Shown one piece after another: positions 44,770-56,805 of a stretch of 64,000 nt of DNA (the stretch's first letter is position 1; each line of letters begins with the position of its first letter). A model generated the notes under the pieces. It searched no databases. It worked only from the letters and a program-made list of their open reading frames with translations, and had not been told where the DNA came from. Origin of the DNA: Blepharisma stoltei (lineage: Eukaryota; Ciliophora; Heterotrichea; Heterotrichida; Blepharismidae). A program made the position numbers and the translations under genes. Location: assembly GCA_914767885.1 (NCBI GenBank), contig CAJZBQ010000011.1, positions 868,001 through 932,000 of the forward strand, given 5' to 3'.

Positions 44770-45192
44770 TTATGGATATTTTTTCGATCTAAAATGGGAA
44801 GTAAGAGAATCGATCTCAGGCTGATGACTTCTGTAAATAAAATAGTAAATATATAAGATCATAATAATAAGAATTGATATATTCAGTAAAATAATAGGCA
44901 GGTTTTCTAAGATCGAGCTTCTTCGATAAGAATATAGAATTGATGATACTATTATTGAATAAAAAACACAAATCAGCTTCAAATTCATATAATTTTCCAA
45001 TTCATTATAAAAAATCAAGATCACTGGAAGCAATAAAAATATCCCTTCATAATGGCTATTAAACAATTCAACTGAACTTGCCGCGATAATAATCAAAATA
45101 AATCAGCAAATCAATAATTTCTTGTAAAAAGGCTTAAAATTTCAGCTTAAGAGTTTTATTAAATCATCTTGGCCTTGACTTCCATTATTCAT
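44770..45192 (-). CDS. Small multi-pass membrane protein, unknown
   Basis: 140 codons from ATG 45192, with Trp by TGA at LLSWNFK and ICWFILI. Four hydrophobic segments (LLICWFILIIIAASSV, IFLLLPVILIFY, LICVFYSIIVSSILY, LPIILLNISILIIMILYIYYFIY), short polar ends. No family recognised. Confidence 0.6.
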
Positions 45193-45249
45193 TTATTAAA
45201 GTTTATTTGAATTTAATGAAATCACATAAGCAATATTTTATTTAAAAGT

Positions 45250-48200
45250 ATGGACTTTAGAAGAAACTCATACTGGGCTGAGTCAATTTCTTCAATTATG
45301 AAAAAAACTGAAGTAAATCTCAATCGACTCCAGAAGCCTATAAATAACTACTTAGATCGCCCTTCAACTTCAGTGGTTTATCCCAGGAATACAGATATGG
45401 GCTATGACTATCAGCCACGAACCAAATCCGCCTATGATGCAGATGATATTCAATCTTCCAACAAAATAGACTCTTCAGCTATCAAATCTTTAGTAGAAAG
45501 GTTGATATCTGACAAACTGAGGCACCAAAAGCAAGCAATTAATATGTTAAGTGAAAGAGTTACGGCTTTAGAAAATCACTCTGAATCTTCACATGAAAAA
45601 GATTATTCACAAAGACCGACATCAGGAAGTGATAGTAAGTTTTTATCTGAGCTGAAAAGAGTTGAAAAAAATTATAGATCTTTACCTTCAATTGCCTATT
45701 TGGAGTGGCCATAAATAATAGCCTAAAGTAAGTAATATAGGGTTATGGGCTACTTATTCCCCCCCACCTCCTTGAGCGAAAAACCATTGGAAAAAAAATT
45801 TATAAAAAATATTTTAGTATATAAAGTTATAATTTTATATAAAGAAATCTCTAGCTGATTCTGCTGAATATTAAATAGCTTGCATTTTTAAAATATAAAT
45901 TTACAAATTAAATTTAATTTTTGATTTCCATTTTTTTCGAATTGAGATTTTTTTTAAAGTTCTTTAAAATAAAATTAGCCCGTGGCAAGTCAGTTTAAAC
46001 AATTTTATGCAAAACTGCATACAAGAACTTCATTACAGCAGAAGATTTAAAGATTTCAGAAGAAACTATAAAAAATACTAATATAAAGCTATTCGGACAA
46101 TTGGAAGCTGATATGAGAGATTTAAGGAACAAAAATGAATCTTCTATAGAAGAAATCTATAATACAATTGAAAATAAGCTTAAAGAAATAATGAAAAAAA
46201 ACGCAATTAATAGAGATTTAGATGATCTAAAAAGCGAAATTATCCAAGAATCAGAAAATAAAATAAAACGGAGCCAAGATAAAATTAATGTTCAATTTGA
46301 AGATTTTTCCAGCTCGATTTTAAAAAAACAAAGGGATCTTGAAAAAAAAATTGAAGAATTATACTCAAATTTTGCAAGTTTCCAAGAAAATCATGACTCT
46401 TACGTAAAAGAAATTTCAAAAAATATGAACAACAATAGAGAAAATATATTGGTGAGCTTTGAAAGTTTTCAAACTGATATAAAAGAAAAAAATGCAAACA
46501 TATTTAGTAAAATTGATAAAGATATCGAAAATTTGAAGAAATATGCTGACAACTTGTCTGTAAAAAACAAAGAATCTTTATCAGAAATAAGTGAAGAAAT
46601 TGAAAATGTCCGCCAGGCTATTTCAAAAGATATAAACAAAGTTAAAGTTGATTTAGAAAAATTTAAAACTTCGAGCAATGAAAATGTTGAAAATGAGGTA
46701 GAGCAAATCACCAGAAAAATTGAAGAGTATAGGCTCGCTATAAAATCTATAAATTCATCAAATTTAGTATCAAAGATTGAACTAAATGATGCTATTTCGA
46801 ATGTTACTGACAAGATAAACCAATTGAGGTCTGCTAATTCTCAAAAGCAGGATTCTAAGATGTTTGCTACAAAGCTAGAGTTAGAAGCAGCTATAAGTGA
46901 AATCAAAGAAAATGCTGCAAGAAGTCCACAGAAAAAAATCCAAAATCCTAATCAAGATTTTTCTAATTTTGTGACTAAAGAGGAGCTCGCAGAATCAATA
47001 CAATTATTGGAATCGAAAAAAAATATAGAGCCTCTAATTGAAAATCCAAATTTTGTTACCAAAAATGAGCTTAATCAGGTTAAATTGGACTTACAGAAAG
47101 AAATTAAGTCTCAAGACAACAAAAATTATATAACAAGAGAAGAGTTTGTAGAAATTGAAGAAGCCATTAAATCTCAAGAAATAGATTCTTCAAAGTATGC
47201 AACAAAAGAGGACCTATCAGAAATTCAAGAAGAATTGGATGAATTTGACATTACAAGACATGCGACCAAAGAAGAGCTTTATGAAATTAAGAAAAACATA
47301 ATTCAATCGCAAAGTCAAAGCCTAGATAAAGTCAATAAGCAATACAATGAATTTTCTTCGTCTATGAAACAAGAGATTAGCAATCTTGAGAAAAAAATAA
47401 ATGAAATGAAAGAAGGGATCGATTTAGATACAGCTCATGCACCTTTATGGATCGACCTCATTTGAATATTTAACTGTTCTAATCGACTTAATATCTTGTA
47501 CATCTTAGACTAGATCCCTCATTATTTAGAGAAATATTCAGATTTTTAAAAAAATCCTTAGTTTTAAACTAGTTCAATATAGTTTTACATAATTGTTTTT
47601 TAATGATTTTGAAAATTTTCTTTAAATTAGCGTAAGGTTTGGTAAAATGTTGTCATGATATTTTTTGCAATTATAGTCAAGTAGGACGAACGGCACGGGA
47701 GTTTTTTGGCTTGCCGGCAAGCCAAAACCCCCCGTGCTGTTCATCCTACTTGACTATAAAATATTTCTTCTTTCCTGATGCTTGAAAAATAACAATTTCG
47801 CGGTAAAATGTTTTGGCCCAAATGTGGGAGTTAAAAATGGCTAGTCAATAAATTTTTGACAAGTGTGAACCATTTTGACAATTAAACAAGCCAATTTTTA
47901 AAATATCTTTATTATATAATTTAGATAGGATTTTAAATTAAAAAAATGGGTATTTTGACTTTAAAAAAAAATGGCAGTAACTTATAATGAGTATTTGAAA
48001 AAATGTTACCCTCATGGAGCAAGCTCCTATGAAGAATTATAGTTTGATTAAATGCAAAGCTTCATCATTTAATATGAATTTTAATTTACCTAATGAAATT
48101 GTTTTGCTAGATGTCAATTTGGAAATCACGTGCTCAATTTCAGTTTTTTAAAAATATGTTTTACTTCAAAACTTATAGTGACTATTGGTATAAATGTCAC

Positions 48201-51200
48201 CCTTCATAGTGCAAGTTCCTATAAGAAATAATAATAATAATAATATGAAATAAATACAAAGCCTAATAATTTGAGCTGAATTATCATTTCTATCAAAGAG
48301 CTTTTATTTACTCAATATCTAGTCAAGCACAGATGTCAACCCCCCCACCCCCACCCCCCCACCCCTACCCCCACCCCCCCCATGCATGGATCCCACCCCC
48401 ACCCCCCTAGTATATATAGATCACACCCCCCACCCCCTATGTTAATAGATCCCACCCCCACCCCCTCTACCCCCCCACCCCCTCTATCATATAGGTAAAC
48501 ATATAAGTATCAAATCTTACAAATAAGAGATACAAGAAAATTTTAGTTAATTCATAAATGGATTCATAAATAGATTCATAAATAAATATTAATGATCATA
48601 AGTATATTTAGCATAGACTGATATAGCCAATATATTAGTAATACATTTAAAATAAAATAATTGCAAAAAAATTGTTACATAGAAAGGAATCAATAAATGA
48701 CTCAAAAAATATTTTGATATCTCTTATAAAGTCTTTTACTACCCCCATTTAATAACGAACACTTTTTTGTTCCTTATGAAATGGGGTCTAACATATAAAA
48801 TTTTTGGGAAAAAAATATATAAAAATTATATTAAATATCTATGATTTTTTTATATATAAAATAATAATAAAAAAATCAAATGATGACAACATAAAGATAA
48901 AGCACCTGAATTCTATAAATTTAAAAAAAAATAATCTCCTTCATGAGCAAACGATATTTTTTGTTCACTTACGGAGGGGGAGTAAAGCACCATCTTAAGA
49001 TTAAGCCACTATTAGCTCTTATTTATTATTCTTTGCTCGATTATGCTTGTCTTTATCTTACTCTAACTACTTAAAATTAATAAACTGTAAAGACTAAATT
49101 AGCTTATATAAATTTTATAGTAAATTTTGTTCGTTATTAAATGGCCTAAGGAAAAATTTTTAGAAAAAAAAATGACGGTTTTGTTCGTTATTAATGGCGG
49201 GGTGTAGCTAGCCTGCATTCTTTGGAAAGTTTTGACCTTTATATGATTTTAAAACACGAGGTATGTACTTCAAAGTTCATTGAAAATATGCTTCCTTGTT
49301 AGCACACTGTATCCGATTTTGTTTTTATCCCTATGACTTTGAATTTTTTATGCTGTGAGCAATTAATATGTTTTAATTGCCTTTAATACAGTTTACATTA
49401 TATAGGGGGGTGGGGGTGGGGGTGGCATCTATTTAATGGATGGGGGTGTGGGTGGGATCCATAGATGCAAGGGGGGTGGGGGTGTGATCCATACAGGGGT
49501 GGGGGTGTGATCCATACAGGGGGTGGGGGTGTGATCCATACAGGGGTGGGGGTGTGTGATGTATACATCCAAACTGGGGGGGGTGGGGGGGTTGGCATCT
49601 GTGCTTGACCAAATATCAACTTGGAGATTACGTGCTCATATTCAAATTTTTCAATTAATATACTTTGAATTTAAATATTATTTTTATTAGTTAAATTAAT
49701 TTTAAGTTAAAATTAAATGGGCCAGCCATTTTTTTCCCAAATCATATCTTAATAAAAATTAATTTTAATAAATAAAGATATTATATAAATTGAATCGTTT
49801 AATTGCCAAAAATGGTTCACACTTATCAAATATTTTTTGACTTGTTGTTTTTAATTTCCATAATTGGGCCAAATCATTTTACCGCGAAAATCATATTTTT
49901 CAAACATCAAGAGATAATAACTATTTTAATTGCAAAATACGATTTGGCTCCATTTCGCCAAACCTTATGCCGATTTTTTAAAAATTTTCAAAATGTTTAA
50001 AAACCAATAATATAAAAACTATATTGAATTAGTTTAAAACTAGGGATTTTTTTATTATAATCTCAATATTTCTCTAAATAGTGAGGGGGTTATTCTAAGA
50101 TGCACAAGATATGAAGTCTCTTAGAGCGGTTGCATTTTCAATGAGGCTGATCCATAAAGGTTCACAAGCTATATGTATGATTCTCAAAAAGATATTGCAT
50201 CAAAATTGCAAAAGAAAATTGATGAACTCCAGAATGAAGAACCTAAAAGCCAGGCCCATGATTTATCAAATTTTGCAACAAAAGACGAGCTTAATGCAGT
50301 AAACAATGACATTCAGGGGAAATTAGTAGATGGCTTAAAAGGAATTGATTCAAGGTTAGATAATTATGCAATAAAAAAAGAAATTGATGAGATCATTGCT
50401 GAGATTCAGCAGAAACAAGAGAACAATAAGCTTCCACCTTTAGATCTTTCTAATTATGTGACCAGAGAAGAGCTTCAGAAATCAATGTCAGAGCATGAGG
50501 AAAGGAAAATAGTAAAAGAAGAAGCACCAAGCCAACAATTTTATTTAGATTCTGATAAATATATCAGTAAAGAAGAATTTGAAGAAAAAATTGTTACTAA
50601 TGATTCAAAAAATGCTCAAAAATATGCCACAAAAGAAGAATTACATCAAGCAAAGCTGGAACTTGAAAGGAGCATTAATACAGCAAATTTTGAACCAAGT
50701 CTGCCTCAAATGGATTTAGAAAACTATGCATCAAAAGAAGACATCAACGAAATTAAGGAAGAATTTGAAGAAAAGATAGCAGAAAATAGAAATCATTGTA
50801 ATAAAATTGATCAAGCCTTATTAAATTATAATACAAAACAAGAAATAAATGCTATCAAATCTGAAATAGAAAATAAAATGCTCGAAATTTCAAACAGTGC
50901 TTATCTTAAAAAAAATGAGCAAGATATTGATAACAAGAAATTTGAGGATTTTAAACAAGAAATAATAATAATTCTGGAAAAAGACCTGGAAAGCTTAAAA
51001 CAAGAATTGCGCCAAGAAATTTCTGAACAAATGAAAACAGTTGACATATCAGCTTTTGTGAAGCAAGAAGAATTAATTCTTTTTAAAGCTGAAATTGAAA
51101 AAGAGCATGCTATTGAACTTGACACTATTAAAACCCAATCATATTTCAATAGTTTTGTAGCTAAAAAAGAGTTTGATGAAAAAAAATTCGAAATTATCAG

Positions 51201-52134
51201 CTCTATCCAAGAAAATCTACAAATATATGCTGAAAAAAAAGACATTGAAAATTTCCTCACAAAAGATAATATAAACATCATAATTGATGAAAAACTCAAA
51301 GAAATCTTAAATAAGCTGATAAACATTGAAGGGAGTGTTGAAGAGCAAGCTCAATTATTTGAAAACAGGATATCCAGACTAGAAAGTAATAAGGGAAATT
51401 ATATAGCAGAAGAAGAATATTTTAAGCCTGTCAAGCAGCCTATACCAGTCCATCATGAGCCACCTAAAGAAAAAGAGCCTGTGGTAGTCTCACAATTAAT
51501 TGAGTTTGAGACCCCATCACCAATCATAAACATTGAAGCTGAAATTCCAGTCATAGACCAGCCAATTTTTAATGTAAAATTAGCAAGACCAAGCCAAGAC
51601 GATATTTTAATAATAGGGTCTGAAGAAAAATTCACCCAATCACAACCTAAGATTTTCCAAAATAGATCTCCAAATGAAAAATCACAAAAAAGTGAAATCT
51701 ATGTGATGAGCGAAGATGAAATTGACTTTAATTTAAGCCCAGAAGGACTAGGAGGGACTGGGAACGTAAAACAATCAGAAGAGGACGAATCCTCTTACGA
51801 TTCTTATCCTAGTGACTCCTCTAAAGAGTTTTATCCCTCTAACAGATCAGGTGATGAGAAAATAAAAGACGAAGACTTCCCAGAGGTAGAAATTATTGAT
51901 TTCAGCATGAATAAATTCTCTTCTATTGATGATATTGATTTACCTGGCATTTCTAGTCCTACTGAAAATAAAAAAATTGAAACCACCCCAAATGATCCAA
52001 ATTTATCGAACCGCTCAAACTTCTTAAATAAATTTGCGGTGCTATTGAGCACTAAATTTATAGAGGGAGAAGTAGAAAAAACTTTTGAAATTGCAGAGTC
52101 TGTGGTTAGAAGAAATAAAGGGAAAAAAGTTTAA
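45250..52134 (+). CDS. Large coiled-coil protein with repeated Y-A-T-K-E-E-L motif, two IESs
   Basis: 1272 codons after removal of IESs 45699-46021 and 47431-50173 (both excisions keep frame). Disordered N-terminus (RPSTSVVYPRNTDMGYDYQ), then about 800 residues of coiled coil with a recurring unit of the form [NK]-[FY]-x-[TS]-[KR]-[ED]-E-[LFI] (FVTKEELAES, FVTKNELNQV, YITREEFVEI, YATKEDLSEI, then beyond the large IES FATKDELNAV, YVTREELQKS, YATKEELHQA, YASKEDINEI). The shared unit on both sides of the 2.7-kb insert is strong evidence for one gene. The C-terminal 250 residues are acidic and disordered. Function unknown; a structural or cytoskeletal role is a guess. Confidence 0.85.
45699..46021. 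mobile_element. IES in large coiled-coil gene (323 bp)
   Basis: TA 45697-45698 / 46020-46021. Excision joins YRSLPSIAY to KNFITAEDLKISEE. It contains a worn MITE end (CCCCCCCACCTCCTTGAGCGAAAAACC, about 45760) and family A-like body words, so a MITE may be nested in an older IES. Confidence 0.75.
47676..47756. mobile_element. Nested hairpin element (79-nt palindrome plus TA)
   Basis: GTCAAGTAGGACGAACGGCA... folds on ...TGCTGTTCATCCTACTTGAC around TTGCCGGCAA; TA flanks at 47674-47675 and 47755-47756. The matching place in the right arm (about 49925-49945, AATTGCAAAATAC) has no insert, so it arrived after the long inverted repeat formed. Confidence 0.85.
48339..48490. repeat. C-rich minisatellite tract in the IES left half
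   Basis: Runs of CCCCCACCCC broken by short A/T spacers such as CATGCATGGAT, TAGTATATATAGATCACA and TATGTTAATAGAT. The complementary strand could form G-quadruplexes. Paired with the G-rich tract at 49404-49592 as an inverted repeat. Confidence 0.85.
48742..49206. mobile_element. Nested family D MITE (465 bp) inside the 2.7-kb IES
   Basis: Ends TACCCCCATTTAATAACGAAC (48740) and GTTCGTTATTAATGGCGGGGTGTA (49206), with an inner copy GTTCGTTATTAAATGG near 49129. A 51-bp hairpin with the family A word lies inside it at 48934-48984, TA-flanked. Confidence 0.75.
49404..49592. repeat. G-rich minisatellite tract in the IES right half
   Basis: Units of about 20 bp, GTGATCCATACAGGGGTGGG, repeated several times, flanked by GGGTGGG runs. 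Inverted counterpart of 48339-48490. It opens a spurious Pro/His-rich minus-strand frame. Confidence 0.85.
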
Positions 52135-52226
52135 GAAAATAAATGATTATTATTCTATTTAAATAGATAAAAGATAATTATTTAGCTACTATTGGAAAGA
52201 TATTTTTTAATTATAAAGGGATATTT

Positions 52227-55200
52227 TTAAGCGCCTGTTTTAGTTCTTTTAAGTGAAGAATTCGTAAGCCTTTTATTTTCCTGCCTCAATTTATTGATCC
52301 TGTTTTGGTCATTTCCTTTCAGATGATCAATCAACAAAATAATGTCATTTTTATTAAATTTATCAAGCTTTTTCGATCTGCTGATAAAGTCAAGAGCTTC
52401 ATCTCTTTGCTTTTTAATTAATTCGCAATCTGACGCAATCATTTCCATTTTCTTATTCAGAAGTTCATTTTCTTTTTCCATTGTTTCAGTCTCACTCTTC
52501 GTGGCATTATTGACTACTTCTATTGACAATTGTAGCTTGCTGATAGTCATATTTAGTGCTTCTTTTTCCTGGTATCTGTTTCTTTCTCTTTCTTCAACTA
52601 AATAAGCTAGTCTTTTAAGCTCATCTTTCACCTTGCTTAAATCAGGGTCAAATTCTACGTTGCTTGTAGTATTTTCATTTCTCCAGTTAGAATTAGCATT
52701 CTGCTGGGTCATAATTTCGCTAATTATCCTGCTTTTCTCTTCTAAAAGTGCTTCAAGCTTATGCAGTTTGTCTTGGAGTTCTGCTTTGGCTTGATCATCT
52801 TTTTTATTTGCAAGTGAGGTTAAGCGGTTAACTTCGACACTTAGCTGTCTTTTTTCATTTCTTAAGTAGTCAACGCGCTCTTTGGCAGCTTGTTGGAGGA
52901 TTTTGATTTCTAGGTGGCATTGAGAAATTTCTTTTTCATGGATTTCTTTTTGCTTTTGGAGCGTTTGGGTGAGATTTGTGATTTGATCTTGCTGAGAGGC
53001 TAAGTGCTGACTCATGGCATCTTCTAGCTGCCGAAGAGTGTTAAGTTCGTTTGTTAGGGAAGATTTGGTGTTATCTAAATCTCTTCTAGATATTGATCTT
53101 TCCCGGTCTAGCTGGTCTTTAAGAGACTCTATTTCTTCTTTCATTATTTCTATACTTTCACTGTAGCTGCTTTCCAGAATTTTCTGTTTGTTTCCATTGA
53201 ACTCCCATGATGATGATTTTGCTCCATCTGCATCTAATTGCTGCTGAAGCTTGATTATTAATTCTTGAAGCCTCTTTCTCTCAATGCTTACCAAACTAAA
53301 CTCTTCTTCAATCCTTTTCGCTCTATATTCTTGTCCAACACTAATAGAATCAAACATCCCTCTAAGCCTCTTAATTTCAGCTGCCATTTCTGCCTTTTCT
53401 TTTTCTATTGCTTCTTTCATATTCTCTACCCACTCTTCTTTTTCATTAACCTCAGCCCTCAATAGCTCAAGCTCATTGTTTTCCAAAGTCTCCCCAATGC
53501 TTTTCAATTTTTTCATTGATATTGTTTGAGCATTTAGTGCTTTAAGCTGGTTTTCCATTGACTGCAATAATTTTTGTTGGGCAGCTTGGCGGGTTTCCCA
53601 TGCTTTCAAAGCTTCCACATCTTTATTTGCTTTAATATTTTTCAATCTGTCAAGTCTTGAGTATGCTTGCTCCAGCTCATGACTTTTTTTGTCAAGCTGC
53701 AAGTGAGCTTTTTTCATTTCTGATGAATAAAAATCTTCAAGCTTGTTTCTGCTTTCTACTAGACTTTGGTTTTCACCATTTAGCCTGGCAATTTCTAGCT
53801 CAAGCTTTTTTATTTGGTCATTTTGGTCGAAGTCAGCATTTTGCTCCTTTCTAGCATCTATAGTTTCTTCTAGAGTTTTAATCGAAATAAGGTAGTTTAC
53901 AATATTCTTTTTAGCATGATCTAGCTCTTCTTGAGAGCCCATTAGCTTTTCTTGAAGATCAGAGACTTGCTGCTCAAGTTTTTTATTTTTTAAATTCTCC
54001 AGCTCATTTCTTGTACTTTGTAGCTCAGCTGTAATTCCTGCAATTTCTGTCAAATATTTTTTCTCACTCCCCCCCCCTTTAAATTGGAACAAAATATCGG
54101 TAAAAATTTCCACTTTTTTGGTAAATTAACCCCTTTAAATTGGAACAAAATTTAATTTTATAATAAAAAATTATATATAATTTTTATCTAAAAAGTTTTG
54201 ATATAAGTTAAATGTTTCTTCTTAACTAAAATTAAAAATTTAATTATATCTTGCTCTTTTTTAAAGAAGAAAGTATAAAGAGCATCTTATTTAAATAAAT
54301 TGATTATCCTTAATTGGTGAATTTTTAAAAAAAAAAATTAATTTTTTTTTTTCAAAATTTTCAAAAAATTTTTTTTTTTTTTTAATAAAAATGATATTTT
54401 TTATTTAAATAGTTTTGATATAAATTCAATAGGAATTCTTTATAAAATTTCAAAATTTACTTATTTCTTGCTTTATTTTAAAGAATAGAGTATAAATAAC
54501 ATCTTATTTAAACAAAAATTAGCACTTTGATCGATAAATTTTCCAAAAATTTTTTTTTTTTAATTTTTTTTATCAATAAAAATAAAAAATTTTTGTGTAA
54601 ATAATTTTGATACCAATTAATAGTGGCGTATTAACTAATAATGAAAATTTAGTTATATCTTGCTTTGTTTTAAAGGATAAAGAGTAAATAGCGTTTTATT
54701 AAACAAATTTATAGATCTAATTCGATAAGTTTTTGAAATTTTTTTTTTTTTTAAATTTTTATATTTTTTTACAAAATATTTTATATTGATATTTTTTTTT
54801 AAAAAAAAAAAATTAACCCCCCCTTTAAATTGGAGCAAAATTTTTAGTTCCAATTTAAAGGGGGGGGAGTCAGTCAAACTCGACTGTTCTTCAAGCTTCA
54901 AAAGCTCTGCTTTATAGTCTAATTCTGCCTTTAAAAATGCGTTTTGCTGCTTTACCACATCATCTAATAGTGCTTGTGCTGACGAAATAGCGCGGGTTAT
55001 ACTTCTGCGCTCTGATTGTTTGCTTGATATATACATTTCACGTAAGCTTTGGATTTGTTCATTTTTCCCCTGCAGCTGCTCATGCAAAGTTTTTACTTCA
55101 GATCTTAATGCAGTATTAACCGACATGACTTCTCCTCCTTCAATGATTTTTTCTTGCTGCATAATGATGTCGTGGCATTTCTCAAGGTCGTGGGATCGTT

Positions 55201-56329
55201 CACTGACTTCAGAAATAAAAATATTTTCACGTGCCTCAAATTGGGTTTGCAAATTTTGGATGTCATTTCTAAGGGAGTCAAGCTGGGACTCCAAGATGCT
55301 TTCTCGCTTTTGGCTGATTTCGAGGATTCTTGTATTGGCAGAGCGCAGTCTTTCGACTTCTGATTCTGATTTGTTTTCTTTGAGGTCTGAGGTTGATGTT
55401 AAAAGTTTCAGCCTTTTTTCTAGGTTGTTTCTTTCTTGCTCTAGGGCTTCGATTTGTTTGGCATAAATTTGGAGTTCTGATTCGTTAGCTTTTTTAAGAT
55501 CATTAAGTTGAGTTTCCATCATTTTTTCTTTTTCTTTCATAACTTCTTCAATTCTGCTTGTCCCTGACATATAGCTTTTCTTTTCTTTTAGCCAAATATC
55601 TTCTCCTTCATTTTTCTGCTTGATAAGTCCTCTGATTCGGTCTTCATATTCACTTCTCATTTTTTCTGTTTCCTCTTTTCTTCTTTCTATTTCTTCATTG
55701 GCCTTTTCAAATCTTAGCATGAGCTCATCATAGCTTCTTTTTAAGTCAAAATCGGCCCTTCTGTTGTCTTTTTGAACGACTTGGGTTTTGGCAGTTAAAA
55801 AGCTTTTTTCTTCTTTAAACTTTTTTTCTTTTTCTTCATGCTTCATAGTCAAGTTTCTAATTTCTTGCCTAAGCTTTTCTATTTCTTCAGTCAGCTCTTG
55901 CTCTCTATCTTCACCTGCAGCCTCAAGCCTTTCTATTTCTTTCATTAATTGTATTCTAAGGTCTCCTTCTTTTTGGCTTCCCTTTGTGCTTCTTAAGCGA
56001 TCACATTCAAGCTTTAATAGCTTTATTTCTTCTCTGTAATTATCAGCTTGTCTTTTATATCCTTGCTCTATAATTCTATGCTGGGACTCCAGCTCTCCTT
56101 TTTCCTTGATCCAGTTCTGCTGGGTCGATAAAGTTAATTTTTGGTTTTTTTCAAGCATGTCGATAAGAAGCTGACGCTCTTCTTTCCAATCTTCAGGGTC
56201 TTGAAAAGCCTGTGAAGTCTGTTTTAAGTCTTGGGATGATTGAGTTTGGTGGAGGGAACTGCGCAGTGACGATAATTCAACAGGCAAAGTTATAGCACGA
56301 TTAAACTGTTGTTGTTCAGGTTTGTCCAT
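52227..56329 (-). CDS. Large coiled-coil protein, unknown; one non-TA IES
   Basis: 1098 codons after removal of 54067-54872. From ATG 56329 (MDKPEQQQFNRAITLPVELS) there is a short disordered start, then nearly unbroken coiled coil (ELESQHRIIEQGYKRQADNY; LDSLRNDIQNLQTQFEA; after the IES ITAELQSTRNELENLKNKK) to a basic tail (NSSLKRTKTGA). Ala/Glu/Lys/Leu heptads throughout. No catalytic domain. Converges with the previous gene (stops 93 bases apart) and is divergent from the centriolin-like gene (477 bases). Possibly a basal-body or cytoskeletal scaffold, by neighbourhood only. Confidence 0.82.
54067..54872 (+). mobile_element. Family B MITE-type IES with TCA instead of TA flanks (806 bp)
   Basis: Left flank TCTCA then CTCCCCCCCCTTTAAATTGG; right end CCAATTTAAAGGGGGGGGAGTCA. 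The duplicated flank is CA (TCA on the right), not TA. Removal joins LEEQSSLT to EKKYLTEIAGITAEL exactly in frame. Family B address also direct at about 54130 and as a hairpin at 54817-54865. The centre holds about three degenerate direct repeats of roughly 200 bp (anchor words GTTTTGATATAA, ATATCTTGCT, TTTAAAGAA, GTATAAA). Confidence 0.88.
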
Positions 56330-56805
56330 GTTATAATTTTAAAATATTAGCTTTGATGGCATAAATTATAAGAGGTTAAAAAGAGGCTATGAATTTGGCT
56401 TGAAAATATTTATTTCGAATATTAAGAAAAAGATGTTTGCAAGTTTTTCTTTGGAGTTTTTGGTAGTAAAACATTTCCTTTAGATATTTGCTCTAAATTT
56501 TTTCCTTGTGAGACATTTGATCAGATTTTAACAGCTTTTTGAAGCAAATGTCTCACGAGGGAAAAAAAATTCAAAAAAATTTCCCCGAGAAAATGACATG
56601 CTAGAAAAAGTCCCGATCAAATGACATGGAGCAAAGAAGATATAGTCTTAGCCATTACATACAATTCAAAAATAAGATTATTTAAAAATAAATATTAAAG
56701 AATCAAAAGCGGTTAATGTATCCACTAATAAGATTTTCTTATTAATTTAGACAGTTCAAGAGGCATTTACAAATAAAAGTTAGTTCAAATTGAATTAGTT
56801 TAAAA

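Larger units (their letters stand above)
47431..50173. mobile_element. 2.74-kb IES with long imperfect terminal inverted repeats
   Basis: TA 47429-47430 / 50172-50173. Ends align as TACAGCTCATGCACCTTTATGG (left) and TATAGCTTGTGAACCTTTATGG (right, reversed). Matching continues inward for roughly 500 bp per arm, e.g. TTTAGAGAAATATT, CCTAGTTTTAAACTA, CGCGGTAAAATG, GTGTGAACCATTTT, and again at GTCAAGCACAGATG before the C/G-rich tracts. Excision joins KEGIDLD to MYDSQKDIASK in frame. No transposase-like open frame was seen. It holds at least three nested insertions. Confidence 0.88.

Noticed and set aside
48339-48490. Telomeric repeat candidate
   Set aside because: C-rich but irregular; no regular CCCTAA-type unit is present and the tract is internal to an IES.
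49398-49619. Pro/His-rich minus-strand open frame
   Set aside because: Produced by the G-rich minisatellite; low complexity and inside an eliminated sequence.
51831-52052. Minus-strand open frames opposite coiled-coil genes (also near 46469, 50901, 55020, 61318)
   Set aside because: Antisense shadows of Glu/Lys/Ser-rich coding sequence.
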